A stretch of DNA of 33,610 bases, taken from positions 1 to 33,610 of the forward strand of contig PLSV01000336.1 in assembly GCA_003165235.1 (NCBI GenBank), read 5' to 3'. This document shows positions 16,813 to 23,951 of this stretch, piece by piece. Below the pieces are notes generated by a model. The model made no database searches. It had not been told where the DNA came from and saw only the letters and a program-made list of their open reading frames with translations. Each line of letters starts with the position of its first letter. The stretch's first letter is position 1. The stretch comes from Syntrophobacteraceae bacterium. GTDB lineage: Bacteria > Desulfobacterota > Syntrophobacteria > Syntrophobacterales > Syntrophobacteraceae. Position numbers and translations under genes: made by a program.

Positions 16813-16880
16813 CTGCTGGAATCTGTAAACGTTTCGAAAAGTTATAACGGAGATTCAACTTTTATAAGCTCTTGCGTTTA
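16813..16880 (+). pseudogene. Vestige of an ABC ATPase N-terminus
   Basis: Read from 16813 this stretch encodes LLESVNVSKSYNGDS, closely matching LLESVNISKNYDGDA at the start of the ATPase gene at 8895-9614. Over the best 39 bases about 30 are identical, and most changes fall in third codon positions, so it was once under coding selection. The likeness fades by about 16880. No Walker motifs follow. It looks like the stump of a paralogous exporter gene cut off by a rearrangement. Confidence 0.65.
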
Positions 16881-16922
16881 TAAGGGCGCTCTCCTCTCCT
16901 CCGCCGTCCGCCGCCCGCGGTC

Positions 16923-17747
16923 CTACAGGAAATATTCGACACTTTCCTTGCGGGCGAAGTGGAGCATCTCCAGGATGACATTCCGCAAATGGGTGAAGTA
17001 CGGGTTGTTTCTCTGGCGCGGACGGTGCATCTCCACGGTGAGGATGTCCTCGACGGTCCCCGGACGGTCGGACATTATGATGATCCGGTCACTCATGTAA
17101 ATGGCCTCGTCGATGTCGTGGGTGACGAGCAGCATGGCGCCCCGGCGCAACTCCCAGAGTCTGAGCACTTCATCCTGCATGCGCATCCTGTTGAAAGCGT
17201 CCAACCCCCCAAGCGGTTCATCGAGAAGAAGCACTTTGGGGTGATTGATAAGCGCCCTGGCCAGGGCGACCCTGTGCGCCATCCCTCCCGACAGGTGCTG
17301 GGGATAAGCGCGATCGAATCCCTCGAGCCCAACCAGGCGAATGTACTCGTCGACCTGTCCGGCTCTTTGTTTGAGGACACCGGCGATGCGAAGCGCGGAC
17401 TCGATATTGCGACGGACGGTCAGCCACGGATAGAGAGTCGGATCCTGGAAGACCAGCCCGCGCTCGGCTGAAGGACCCTCGATGGGTTTCCCGTCCAGCA
17501 GTAATTGGCCCGAGGTCGGCATTTCCAGACCTGCGACAAGCCTCAACAGGGTAGACTTGCCACAACCCGAAGGTCCGAGGAGACTGACGAACTCCCCCGG
17601 CTGTACGGCGAGGCTGACATCCTTCAAGGCGTGGACCTTGCGCCCGTCGGGGCTTATGAATTCCTTGGAGACGGAACAGACGCGCAGGCTCCCTTCACTG
17701 GGTTGCTCCAGCGCTGACGGACTTGGAGTTGCGAGGACGGCTACCAT
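16923..17747 (-). CDS. NitT/TauT-type ABC importer ATP-binding protein
   Basis: A 274-residue ATPase. The start ATG at 17747 (MVAVLATPSPSALEQ) overlaps the permease end; the frame is open further upstream, but that part is a shadow of the permease gene. Walker A GPSGCGKST, Q-loop VFQDPTLYPWLTV, signature LSGGMAHRVALARAL, Walker B VLLLDEPLGGLD and His-switch LLVTHDIDEA are all intact. The DEPLGGLD and PWLTV forms are usual in SsuB/TauB/NrtD. It powers uptake through the permease at 17741-18769. It ends 131 bases from the convergent MtaA-like gene. Confidence 0.9.
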   Translation of the reverse strand: MVAVLATPSPSALEQPSEGSLRVCSVSKEFISPDGRKVHALKDVSLAVQPGEFVSLLGPSGCGKSTLLRLVAGLEMPTSGQLLLDGKPIEGPSAERGLVFQDPTLYPWLTVRRNIESALRIAGVLKQRAGQVDEYIRLVGLEGFDRAYPQHLSGGMAHRVALARALINHPKVLLLDEPLGGLDAFNRMRMQDEVLRLWELRRGAMLLVTHDIDEAIYMSDRIIIMSDRPGTVEDILTVEMHRPRQRNNPYFTHLRNVILEMLHFARKESVEYFL

Positions 17748-18769
17748 TTGATGACGCCTTTCATCCAGAAGAGAACCCTGTCGCGGACCTTGAACAGCAG
17801 GGTCATGATGCTTGAGAAAAAAATGGTGATGATGATAATGGCAGCGAAGACTTTGGAGTACTCCGTCCAGTTCTGCGCCCAGTTCACATACCAGCCGAGC
17901 CCCGCCTTGACACCCATCATCACCGCCACCACCAGGGTTAGGAAAGCCGCGCAAAGGCCTATGAAAAGCCCGATGAAGATGTCCGGCAGGGCCGAGGGCA
18001 GGGCTACGTGAAAAACGAGATAACGGCGGTCGGCCCCCATGGTTCTGGCCACCTCCAGATGCGCGATCCGGACGTTGGAGATTCCCGTGCTGGTCATGAC
18101 CGTGACCGGGAACCAAACGGCGAGGGCGATAAGGAAAACCCCCGATAGCCACGTTGTGGGAAAAAGCACCAGAGAGAGAGGGATCCAGACTGTCGCCGGA
18201 ACCGGACCCAGGGTTTTGAGCACGGGCATCATCCAGTAACGGCATGCGGCGTACCAGCCGATGAGTATCCCGGTTACGAGGCCGGCGAAAATACCCACAA
18301 AATAGCCGCTCAGAAGCAGGATCATGGAATGGCAGACGCATTCAAGTAGAAGGGTCCTGTCGGCCCACAGGCTTCTGATGATGAGGTCGGGGCCGGGAAA
18401 ATACGGTAAAGGCAACAGAGCAAACTTGAGGGTTATCAGGTCGAGAACTGCCGGGATCAGTATTGCGACCGTGAGCAGGGGCGCCATAGAACGATATCGT
18501 TGCCGCCACGCTGGCGAAAAGAGCTGCAAAGTTGCCGCTGCAAGGGCCAAAATGAGAGACCCCTTGAGCAGAAGAGCATAGTATCCAGACACGGGCGATG
18601 TCTGTCTCGACGGCAGGCTGGTGTGGAGGATTAACGCCAGCAGCAGAGCCGCCACCGGCAGCAGCGTCAATACCGCATGGACCAGGCCTTCATAAGATCG
18701 GGTGTGAGGGAGGCTTGCCGGAGCGGAGACCTCCCTCGATGAAGCAGAGTTGAGCGACGCGGTCGTCAT
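17741..18769 (-). CDS. NitT/TauT-type ABC importer permease
   Basis: A 342-residue inner-membrane permease. ATG 18769 (MTTASLNSASS) overlaps the binding-protein stop by ATGA and is preferred over the longer frame from 18805. An N-terminal extension with two extra hydrophobic segments precedes the BPD_transp_1 core, which has about five more. The coupling motif for the ATPase is seen in EVARTMGADRRYLVFHVALPSA (E-A-A-x3-G family pattern). It stops at TAG inside the ATPase start. The whole importer resembles SsuC/TauC systems; the added N-terminal membrane part makes it longer than the usual ~260 residues. Confidence 0.88.
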   Translation of the reverse strand: MTTASLNSASSREVSAPASLPHTRSYEGLVHAVLTLLPVAALLLALILHTSLPSRQTSPVSGYYALLLKGSLILALAAATLQLFSPAWRQRYRSMAPLLTVAILIPAVLDLITLKFALLPLPYFPGPDLIIRSLWADRTLLLECVCHSMILLLSGYFVGIFAGLVTGILIGWYAACRYWMMPVLKTLGPVPATVWIPLSLVLFPTTWLSGVFLIALAVWFPVTVMTSTGISNVRIAHLEVARTMGADRRYLVFHVALPSALPDIFIGLFIGLCAAFLTLVVAVMMGVKAGLGWYVNWAQNWTEYSKVFAAIIIITIFFSSIMTLLFKVRDRVLFWMKGVIKW

Positions 18770-19809
18770 GAAGAAACCTTCTCCACTTTGATGGAATCGA
18801 TCCACTCATCAGATAGGCCGTTGAGAGGTCCGAAAATGCGGTTGGCAAGCTGTTCAATGTCGGTAGTGGCCTCCAGCATTTTGGAAGCCTTCATCTCATT
18901 GCCCGCAAGGATCAGGGCCTTGCGCCCGCCGGAAACCGACGGGATGAAATTCAGACTAGCCAGGCTCTTGGCATTAAGCTCCACTGTTCCCCCGACGTAT
19001 TTCTTCTCTATCGCCAGGGAAGCAGCGGCCTCAGGATTGGCTGACACCCATTTTGCAGCCTTGAGAAGACCGCGGGAAACGGCTGCGGCAACCTCAGGGG
19101 ACTCGCGGTAGAATTTCCCGGTGAGGAAGACAAGGCAGCAATATTCGTCCTTATAGGGCAGACTGCTGGCGGTGCTAAGGAGGCTCCGTCCCTTGCCGTT
19201 GGCTAGAATCATTGTGCCATGGGGGTCCGAAACGACGACGGCGTCAACCTCACCCTTGTCGAGCACAAGTTCAAGCTCCGAAGCAGGAAACGCGCGCCAG
19301 TCAACGTCCTTCTTCAGGTCCCAACCTTTGGCGCCAAGCACCCGGTTTAGGAACATGAAAGGAGTGCTGCCAATGGCTGGCACGCCAATACGCTTTCCCT
19401 TTAAATCGTCAAGACTGTTAATGGTTGTATTGTTGCCGGCGATGACATGGATACAACCGGTGTGCACTCCCGCCACTACCTTCAGGTCGATGCCTTGTTC
19501 GGCTGCTTTGAGCCAGGTGAGGGCCATTCCCTGGGCGCCATCGATTTTATTGAAGGCAAAGGACTCCTTGATGAAGCTCCAGTCCCCCTTGAGCAGCTCC
19601 ACGTCAAGCCCTTCGGCCTCCCAGAATCCTTTTTCCTTTGCCGCAAAAACCGCCGCTTCACAGGTGGCTCCGATGTAAGCCCATCGGACCTTGGCAAGGG
19701 GCTTGACGGGATCGGCCGCCCAGGCAGACCAAGGGATTAAGAAGGTGAGTGCAAGAATGACCGTTAACGTTACCAGGCCGGACTTCTTTTCGCGCAACTT
19801 CCTTTGCAT
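18766..19809 (-). CDS. NitT/TauT-type ABC substrate-binding protein of the importer
   Basis: A 347-residue periplasmic protein starting at ATG 19809 with AGGTAAC upstream. The signal peptide runs RKLREKKSG, a hydrophobic core (LTVILALTFLIPW) and a cut after AWA. Motifs: VRWAYIGATCEAAVFAAKEKGF, GLDVELLKG, DGAQGMALTWLKAAEQGIDL, LDDLKGKRIGVP. It carries a vicinal pair Cys224-Cys225 (DEYCCLVF), placed like Cys217-Cys218 in the orphan binding protein at 4945-5988. The gene heads the minus-strand importer operon binding protein, permease, ATPase with ATGA overlaps. Ligand unknown; a small anionic, perhaps sulfur-containing, compound is likely by family. Confidence 0.88.
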   Translation of the reverse strand: MQRKLREKKSGLVTLTVILALTFLIPWSAWAADPVKPLAKVRWAYIGATCEAAVFAAKEKGFWEAEGLDVELLKGDWSFIKESFAFNKIDGAQGMALTWLKAAEQGIDLKVVAGVHTGCIHVIAGNNTTINSLDDLKGKRIGVPAIGSTPFMFLNRVLGAKGWDLKKDVDWRAFPASELELVLDKGEVDAVVVSDPHGTMILANGKGRSLLSTASSLPYKDEYCCLVFLTGKFYRESPEVAAAVSRGLLKAAKWVSANPEAAASLAIEKKYVGGTVELNAKSLASLNFIPSVSGGRKALILAGNEMKASKMLEATTDIEQLANRIFGPLNGLSDEWIDSIKVEKVSS

Positions 19810-19906
19810 GAGTTACCTCCGAATTTTGAAGTGAGGGCGCCGGCGCCCCAGAGCTGCCCACTCAGCCAATTCCACATTCTTCTCAAACAGGTTCGGACAA
19901 ATGTAG

Positions 19907-19958
19907 AGTATCTTGATGGAAATAATGAACAAATATTGGTCTATCGTCTGCTTGTCAA
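19907..19958 (-). promoter_or_regulatory. Promoter with shared operator-like element (copy 3, minus strand)
   Basis: On the minus strand TTGACA (19958-19953), preceded by TTCTC, is followed by TTGTTCATTATTTCCATC and AAGATACT (19932-19907). The last half, ATCAAGATACT, is identical to the copy at 22367. It drives the importer operon. Confidence 0.55.
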
Positions 19959-20121
19959 GAGAAAAATGAATTTCCTTCTGAAAACAGCTAGATAGCATAC
20001 GGTGGTTTGATCTAGCCCGGCTGTCTTTCGACCGATAACTGCTTGGCGGAGAGCGTTTTCCAGGAAGACCGGGATGATGGCCGCATTCCCGTATGGGTTT
20101 TAGCAACCGGCAAAAAACTGC

Positions 20122-20150
20122 TTGACAAAACGAGAGGCTTTGTTGATTAT
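20122..20150 (+). promoter_or_regulatory. Promoter of the third binding-protein gene
   Basis: TTGACA (20122-20127) is followed after 17 bases by GATTAT (20145-20150). Downstream, GTCGATTGAATAAATGAAC then TTTATG (20159-20183) partly resembles the shared element GTCGATCAAGATACTGAC-TTTATG at 22379-22401. Confidence 0.45.
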
Positions 20151-20331
20151 ACAACTTTGTCGATTGAATAAATGAACTTTATGAGCATGACATAATGAGA
20201 CATGGAGCAGGAATCATCACAGGGGCCTGCAACGCCATCTCCAGTCTATTTCGGATGCTGGGGCCGCATTGGCCGTTTTGCCGATGAAACTGAGATGTGG
20301 TGTCTAATTGAGTCATCAGGAGGAGCAAGAC

Positions 20332-21345
20332 ATGCGAAGAAAGCCTTTGCAGAGTCTTTTGAGCCGCGTTTTTCTTTTGGCTTTAGGATTATCGCTGTTC
20401 GCGGGCGCGTGGCTCTTTGGCATAAAAGTGGAGTCGGCAGAGCCCGCTGAGCTGGCGCCTTTTGTGATCAAATATCCCAACATTCAATGGTTTGACCCCG
20501 TATATGTGGCTGACGAGAAGGGATGGTTCGCCGAAGAAGGGATTCAAATCCAATGGGCCGGTGAAATACCGGCTGCGCAACTGGCGACTGCCGTGGCGTC
20601 GAGAAGCATAGATTTTGCCAATCGGCACACCCCCGTCGTGCTCATGGCGATTGCAGGAGGGGCGAGGTTGAAACTGGTGGCTGCCGGGGCAAAGACTACT
20701 CCGGAACGGCCGCATATGAAATGCGTGGTGTTGCCGACGAGCAGCATTCAATCCGTGAAGGATTTCAAAGGGAAGAAAATAGCTGTCAACAGTTTTGGAG
20801 CCGGCTCTGAATACGTCTTGAAAGAATACCTGAAGCGAAATGGTCTGGACAAGGATGTCGAATTCGTTGTCATTCCCGACGCCAAGCAGGAGCAGGTCCT
20901 ACTGCAAGGGTTGATTGACGTGGGGGTGCTCCATTCGCCCTACTGTGAGAAAGTGGTGAAGACAGGCGCGGGCCGCGAGGTCTTCAATGACTACGTCGTG
21001 GACGACGGCATAAGCGGTATGCTGCCCTATTTCACCCATACGGATTTTATTCAGGAGCATCCCGACATCGTGCGGAAGTTTCTCAGGGTCCTCGTTCGAG
21101 CTTCTGAATGGACCAACGAGCACCACGAGGAAGCCGGGGTCATCTTCGCCAAAAGGAGAGGTCTTGACCCTGCTTACGCCGAAAGCCGGGATTATTACAA
21201 GAATGGAATCATTCCTGACGATGTCCCGGTGCAGTGGTGGATCGATCTGCTTGTGAGAGAAGGTAAACTGAAAGAAGGACGGATTATCGCCTGGAACGTA
21301 TATACCAATGACTACAACCCCTATTACCAACCAGGGCAAAAATGA
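20332..21345 (+). CDS. NitT/TauT-type ABC substrate-binding protein, solitary
   Basis: A 337-residue binding protein from ATG 20332, with AGGAGGAG at 20319-20326 deciding the start. The signal region is MRRKPLQSLLSR then a hydrophobic stretch (LALGLSLFAGAWLFGI), with a likely cut after VESA. Mature motifs: PNIQWFDPVYVADEKGWFAEEGIQIQW, DFANRHTPVVLMAIAGGARL, VKDFKGKKIAVNS and EHPDIVRKFLRVLVRASEW. It lacks the Cys-Cys pair of the other two binding proteins, so it probably binds a different ligand. It is divergently transcribed from the importer operon and could share its permease and ATPase, as no others lie next to it. Confidence 0.85.
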   Translation: MRRKPLQSLLSRVFLLALGLSLFAGAWLFGIKVESAEPAELAPFVIKYPNIQWFDPVYVADEKGWFAEEGIQIQWAGEIPAAQLATAVASRSIDFANRHTPVVLMAIAGGARLKLVAAGAKTTPERPHMKCVVLPTSSIQSVKDFKGKKIAVNSFGAGSEYVLKEYLKRNGLDKDVEFVVIPDAKQEQVLLQGLIDVGVLHSPYCEKVVKTGAGREVFNDYVVDDGISGMLPYFTHTDFIQEHPDIVRKFLRVLVRASEWTNEHHEEAGVIFAKRRGLDPAYAESRDYYKNGIIPDDVPVQWWIDLLVREGKLKEGRIIAWNVYTNDYNPYYQPGQK

Positions 21346-21690
21346 AGAAGTCTCCACTTGCCCCGTTTCCATTTCGCCCGATCGGGACCGAACTCAACCC
21401 GCTGCACTCCGATCATGCTCCAAGCCGCGCAATGGCGACATGGGGACCGCACGCCAAGTTCAATGCAATCTGCTTTCTACGGGCATTTACGCTTCATCCT
21501 TTTCCAATTTCATCCGGAACCGCCGCCTGTGAACTCCTCTTTTTTGGACAAAAGTGTTTCGCCGCTCAACGAGATGTTTTGAATCCTCCTGATATCTTCC
21601 TTCCGGGGCCTGTGTATTCTTTTCCTGCTTTTTAAAGAGAAAGGGGTTGATAAATAGCTTTTTTCCAGAGAAAATGATAACTTCGATATG
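21346..21690. other. Intergenic region upstream of Rrf2 copy 2
   Basis: A 97-codon frame (21342-21635) overlaps the preceding stop by ATGA but has low-complexity Pro/Phe-rich content and no recognisable family, so it is not called as a gene. A promoter for the Rrf2 gene lies at the right end. Confidence 0.45.
21647..21675 (+). promoter_or_regulatory. Promoter of Rrf2 copy 2
   Basis: TTGATA (21647-21652) and GAAAAT (21670-21675) are separated by 17 bases and lie about 30 bases upstream of ATG 21705. The match to consensus is moderate. Confidence 0.4.
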
Positions 21691-22050
21691 AAAGGAGATT
21701 GGAAATGGCAATTTCTCAAAAGTGCCAGTATGCCCTGCGGGCAATCTATGAACTGGCTAAGAATAATGGGGCCGGGCCTTTGAAAATGGCGGAAATTGCC
21801 CGCAGGCAGGTCATTCCCTTGAGGTTTCTCGAAATCATCCTGAATGAACTGAAACGCGGCGGTTTTATAAGAGCGGTCCGAGGCAAAGACGGCGGCTGTT
21901 ATCTCAACCGCTCACCGGATGAGCTGACGGTTGGCGAAGTGATGCGATTTATAGAGGGGTCCTTTGCGCCGGTCGGCTGCGTCAATGAAGAGAACACCGA
22001 TTCTTGTCCGCTCCAGGGAAGGTGCGTGTTTCTTCCTCTGTGGGATAAGG
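21691..22050 (+). repeat. Long direct repeat, copy 2 (Rrf2 5' part)
   Basis: Matches 4121-4480 with about ten differences, in the same orientation, offset 17,570 bases. Recombination between the two would delete everything from the orphan binding protein to the third binding protein. Confidence 0.85.
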
Positions 22051-22160
22051 CCCAAAAAGCTCTGGCGCAAGTCTATGACGGCGCCACCTTCCTGGATTTA
22101 ATCGAGATGGAGTCTCAACTCGCCGAAAAGTATGAATCCTGTCTCGATTATGTGATCTGA
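21705..22160 (+). CDS. Rrf2 family transcriptional regulator (IscR-like), copy 2
   Basis: A 152-residue paralogue of the regulator at 4135-4590. Residues 1-115 differ at only about six sites (for example Lys to Glu at 17, Ala to Val near the first Cys of the cluster motif). The tail after LWDKAQKALAQ is clearly different (YDGATFLDLIEMESQLAEKY). The winged helix and the three cysteines GCV-x7-CPLQGRC are kept, so both may bind an Fe-S cluster. Like copy 1 it is followed by a TTCTTGACAGCCTT promoter with the shared element. The pair may have arisen by duplication of a regulator-promoter block. Confidence 0.9.
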   Translation: MAISQKCQYALRAIYELAKNNGAGPLKMAEIARRQVIPLRFLEIILNELKRGGFIRAVRGKDGGCYLNRSPDELTVGEVMRFIEGSFAPVGCVNEENTDSCPLQGRCVFLPLWDKAQKALAQVYDGATFLDLIEMESQLAEKYESCLDYVI

Positions 22161-22335
22161 GCCAGGAGGAATTCTCTCCGAGGTATCTGTTCATCCGGCC
22201 GCAGGCACGCGTTTTGTCCCGGTCAAACCCCCGCTTTATTTACATATCCGATTTGCTTCCCATTATTTTTTCTCATGAGCGCTTTGCTCGTAACGCCGCA
22301 GATTTTGAGCAAACGCCCATGCCTCAAAATTTTTC

Positions 22336-22401
22336 TTGACAGCCTTGCGGGAAGGGTGGTAGATCAATGTTCATTAAGTCGATCAAGATACTGACTTTAT
22401 G
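22336..22401 (+). promoter_or_regulatory. Promoter with shared operator-like element (copy 4) and inverted repeat
   Basis: TTGACA (22336-22341), then TAGATC after 18 bases (22360-22365). The element starts at 22367 and here contains the clearest dyad: CATTAAGTC (22372-22380), 12 bases, GACTTTATG (22393-22401), 8 of 9 pairs matching. This is a good candidate for a dimeric regulator site overlapping the transcription start. Confidence 0.6.
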
Positions 22402-22424
22402 AACCATTGACACAGGAGATAGTG

Positions 22425-22655
22425 ATGAAGTGCGACTGCGGGAGGCTCAGATTCAAAATTTTGGCAAAAAACAAAGGAGAAACCAATGGTCCGGCATCCA
22501 GCCGTAAGCTCCTACTCGTAAAATGCAGGGACTGTCGCCGCCAATATGTTTGCACCTTGAATCCGACAGAGTCCGGTCTCGGGCGTCCCTGCGCCAAAAT
22601 CGGAAAAGCGGTCAATGGATACATCCGGTCCGCGGTGGCCAAAGGCTCATTATGA
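22425..22655 (+). CDS. Small zinc-ribbon-like protein
   Basis: A 76-residue basic protein with AGGAG (22414-22418) before ATG 22425. Cysteines come in two pairs: MKCDCGRLRFKI near the start and VKCRDCRRQYVC about 35 residues on, a layout like a rubredoxin-type or ribbon zinc finger. The rest is Lys/Arg-rich (KKNGET, GKAVNGYIRSAVAKG). No family was recognised. It has its own promoter with the strongest copy of the shared operator and directly follows Rrf2 copy 2, so it should belong to the same regulon. Confidence 0.6.
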   Translation: MKCDCGRLRFKILAKNKGETNGPASSRKLLLVKCRDCRRQYVCTLNPTESGLGRPCAKIGKAVNGYIRSAVAKGSL

Positions 22656-22678
22656 TCGAAGCCGCTTAATAGGGTATC

Positions 22679-22706
22679 CCGGTCCCGGCAACTTAGCCGG
22701 GATCGG
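22679..22706. terminator. Bidirectional hairpin between convergent genes
   Basis: An 11-base stem with one G-T pair (22679-22689 with 22696-22706; core TCCCGGC / GCCGGGA) and a 6-base loop AACTTA lies between the zinc-ribbon gene and the convergent phosphatase gene. A T-rich stretch (TCTTCTAT) follows on the plus side. Confidence 0.6.
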
Positions 22707-22763
22707 TCTTCTATGAGTTCTTGCGGGGTGGATTCCAGCGGCGCCCGCTCGGAAGGAATTGCC

Positions 22764-23951
22764 CTAAATAAAGCGTTTCTGCGTGTCTTTGAGATATTTT
22801 TCTTCGAGCAGGGTAATGATTTTCTTGATTATGTTGCGGCGAATGTCGAGTTCCACAGGGAGGTTGGGATCCTGGTGGGCTTCGTTCACGCGGGTTCCCA
22901 CCAGGAAAAAGATAACGTCGCTGTCCAGCAGGATCGATACAAGTTCGGAGGCGGCGTTGGACCTCGCCGTCTCGGGCTTTTGCCCGCTCTCGAGCATTTC
23001 CGCCACCTTGCTGAGGGTAATCGTGCCTTCGGTTATCAGCTCGATCCCCGCCATCCTTGAAGGCGGAGGAATTTCGGGGTCGACAATGTCAAGGTCCATT
23101 TCGATCTCTTCGTCAAGTTCGCGGCCCAGAATCTGGGCGGTTGTGCCTCCGCAAATCACTTTGCGCCCGTTGAAAGATTTGACCACTGCGGCCAGTTCCT
23201 GGTCTTTAGCCTCCGAAAATGGCGGCCCGGTTACAAGCAGCAGAAAACGGGGATGCCGCAAATATATCACCCCGCAGGTGATATCGTCCTTTGGTTCGAA
23301 GGAGTCGATCTGGCGTGCGTGAATCGCGATTTTCCTTGAGAGTTGCCGCGAGGATAACCCCTTTTCCCAGGCAATCCACTTCGCGATATTCTTGCTCACC
23401 TCCTTGAGGCCCCATCCGAGCGGGTAGCCGGGAAGTCCCATGCCTGCCTGGCTGACGCCATCGGAAAAATAGACAATCCTATCGCCTATCTGCATATCGA
23501 ACTCGGAGATGTTGACTTCCCGCGCGCTCCATTTCTTGAGCTGTATCCGGGTCCCGGGCACCTGGACGAGTTCGACGCCCCTGAGCAGCACGTAAGCGGG
23601 ATTTCCGTGCTCTATTACGCGGGCGTGTCCCGAGCTGTTGATGTCGATTATGGTAAAAGTCGAGTAGCTGATCTTTCTAACCTTACAGACAGGCAGGGTC
23701 TCCATAATGACTTCGGCGGTCTCGCTCACATCGGCGTAATTGGAAATGTACTTCAAGGCCATGGTGGCCGTGAGGTTCGCCAGAACGCTCGCCTTTATCC
23801 CGCTGCCCAGTCCATCGGAGAGGCAGGTGATCACGCGGTCTTCTTCCTTGATCTTATGGGTCAGCACTACGTCACCGGAGACATATTGCCCGTACTTGTT
23901 ATACTGGTAGGAGTCGATATCGAGAAAAAAATCCCGGGTGGTCTTTATCAT
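22764..23951 (-). CDS. SpoIIE-family serine/threonine phosphatase
   Basis: A 395-residue protein whose ATG overlaps the hydrogenase stop (ATGA). The N-terminal ~235 residues form a PP2C/SpoIIE phosphatase: VITCLSDGLGSGIKASVLAN holds the first metal Asp with its DG, IGDRIVYFSDGVSQAGMG the second, and EPKDDITCGVIYLR the last DD. The C-terminal ~150 residues (HPRFLLLVTGPPFSEAKDQEL onward) are a further domain seen in such hydrogenase-linked phosphatases, without a recognised function. It likely dephosphorylates a signalling target in response to the neighbouring sensory hydrogenase. It is last in the minus-strand operon and ends with TAG. Confidence 0.85.
   Translation of the reverse strand: MIKTTRDFFLDIDSYQYNKYGQYVSGDVVLTHKIKEEDRVITCLSDGLGSGIKASVLANLTATMALKYISNYADVSETAEVIMETLPVCKVRKISYSTFTIIDINSSGHARVIEHGNPAYVLLRGVELVQVPGTRIQLKKWSAREVNISEFDMQIGDRIVYFSDGVSQAGMGLPGYPLGWGLKEVSKNIAKWIAWEKGLSSRQLSRKIAIHARQIDSFEPKDDITCGVIYLRHPRFLLLVTGPPFSEAKDQELAAVVKSFNGRKVICGGTTAQILGRELDEEIEMDLDIVDPEIPPPSRMAGIELITEGTITLSKVAEMLESGQKPETARSNAASELVSILLDSDVIFFLVGTRVNEAHQDPNLPVELDIRRNIIKKIITLLEEKYLKDTQKRFI

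Larger units (their letters stand above)
19810..20331. other. Divergent promoter region between two binding-protein genes
   Basis: No gene is seen in these 522 bases. The region holds a leftward promoter with the shared element (19907-19958) and a rightward promoter (20122-20150) with a partial element. The long untranslated leader of each gene (about 100-180 bases) leaves room for regulatory RNA structure; none was recognised. Confidence 0.6.

Noticed and set aside
17748-18341. Long N-terminal extension of the importer ATPase on the minus strand
   Set aside because: It is an alternative frame of the permease gene; the ATPase start at 17747 gives a normal-length protein.
21342-21635. 97-codon ORF overlapping the third binding-protein stop by ATGA
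   Set aside because: Composition is rich in Pro, Phe and His without motif or hydrophobic pattern, other frames are equally open here, and there is no good ribosome-binding site.
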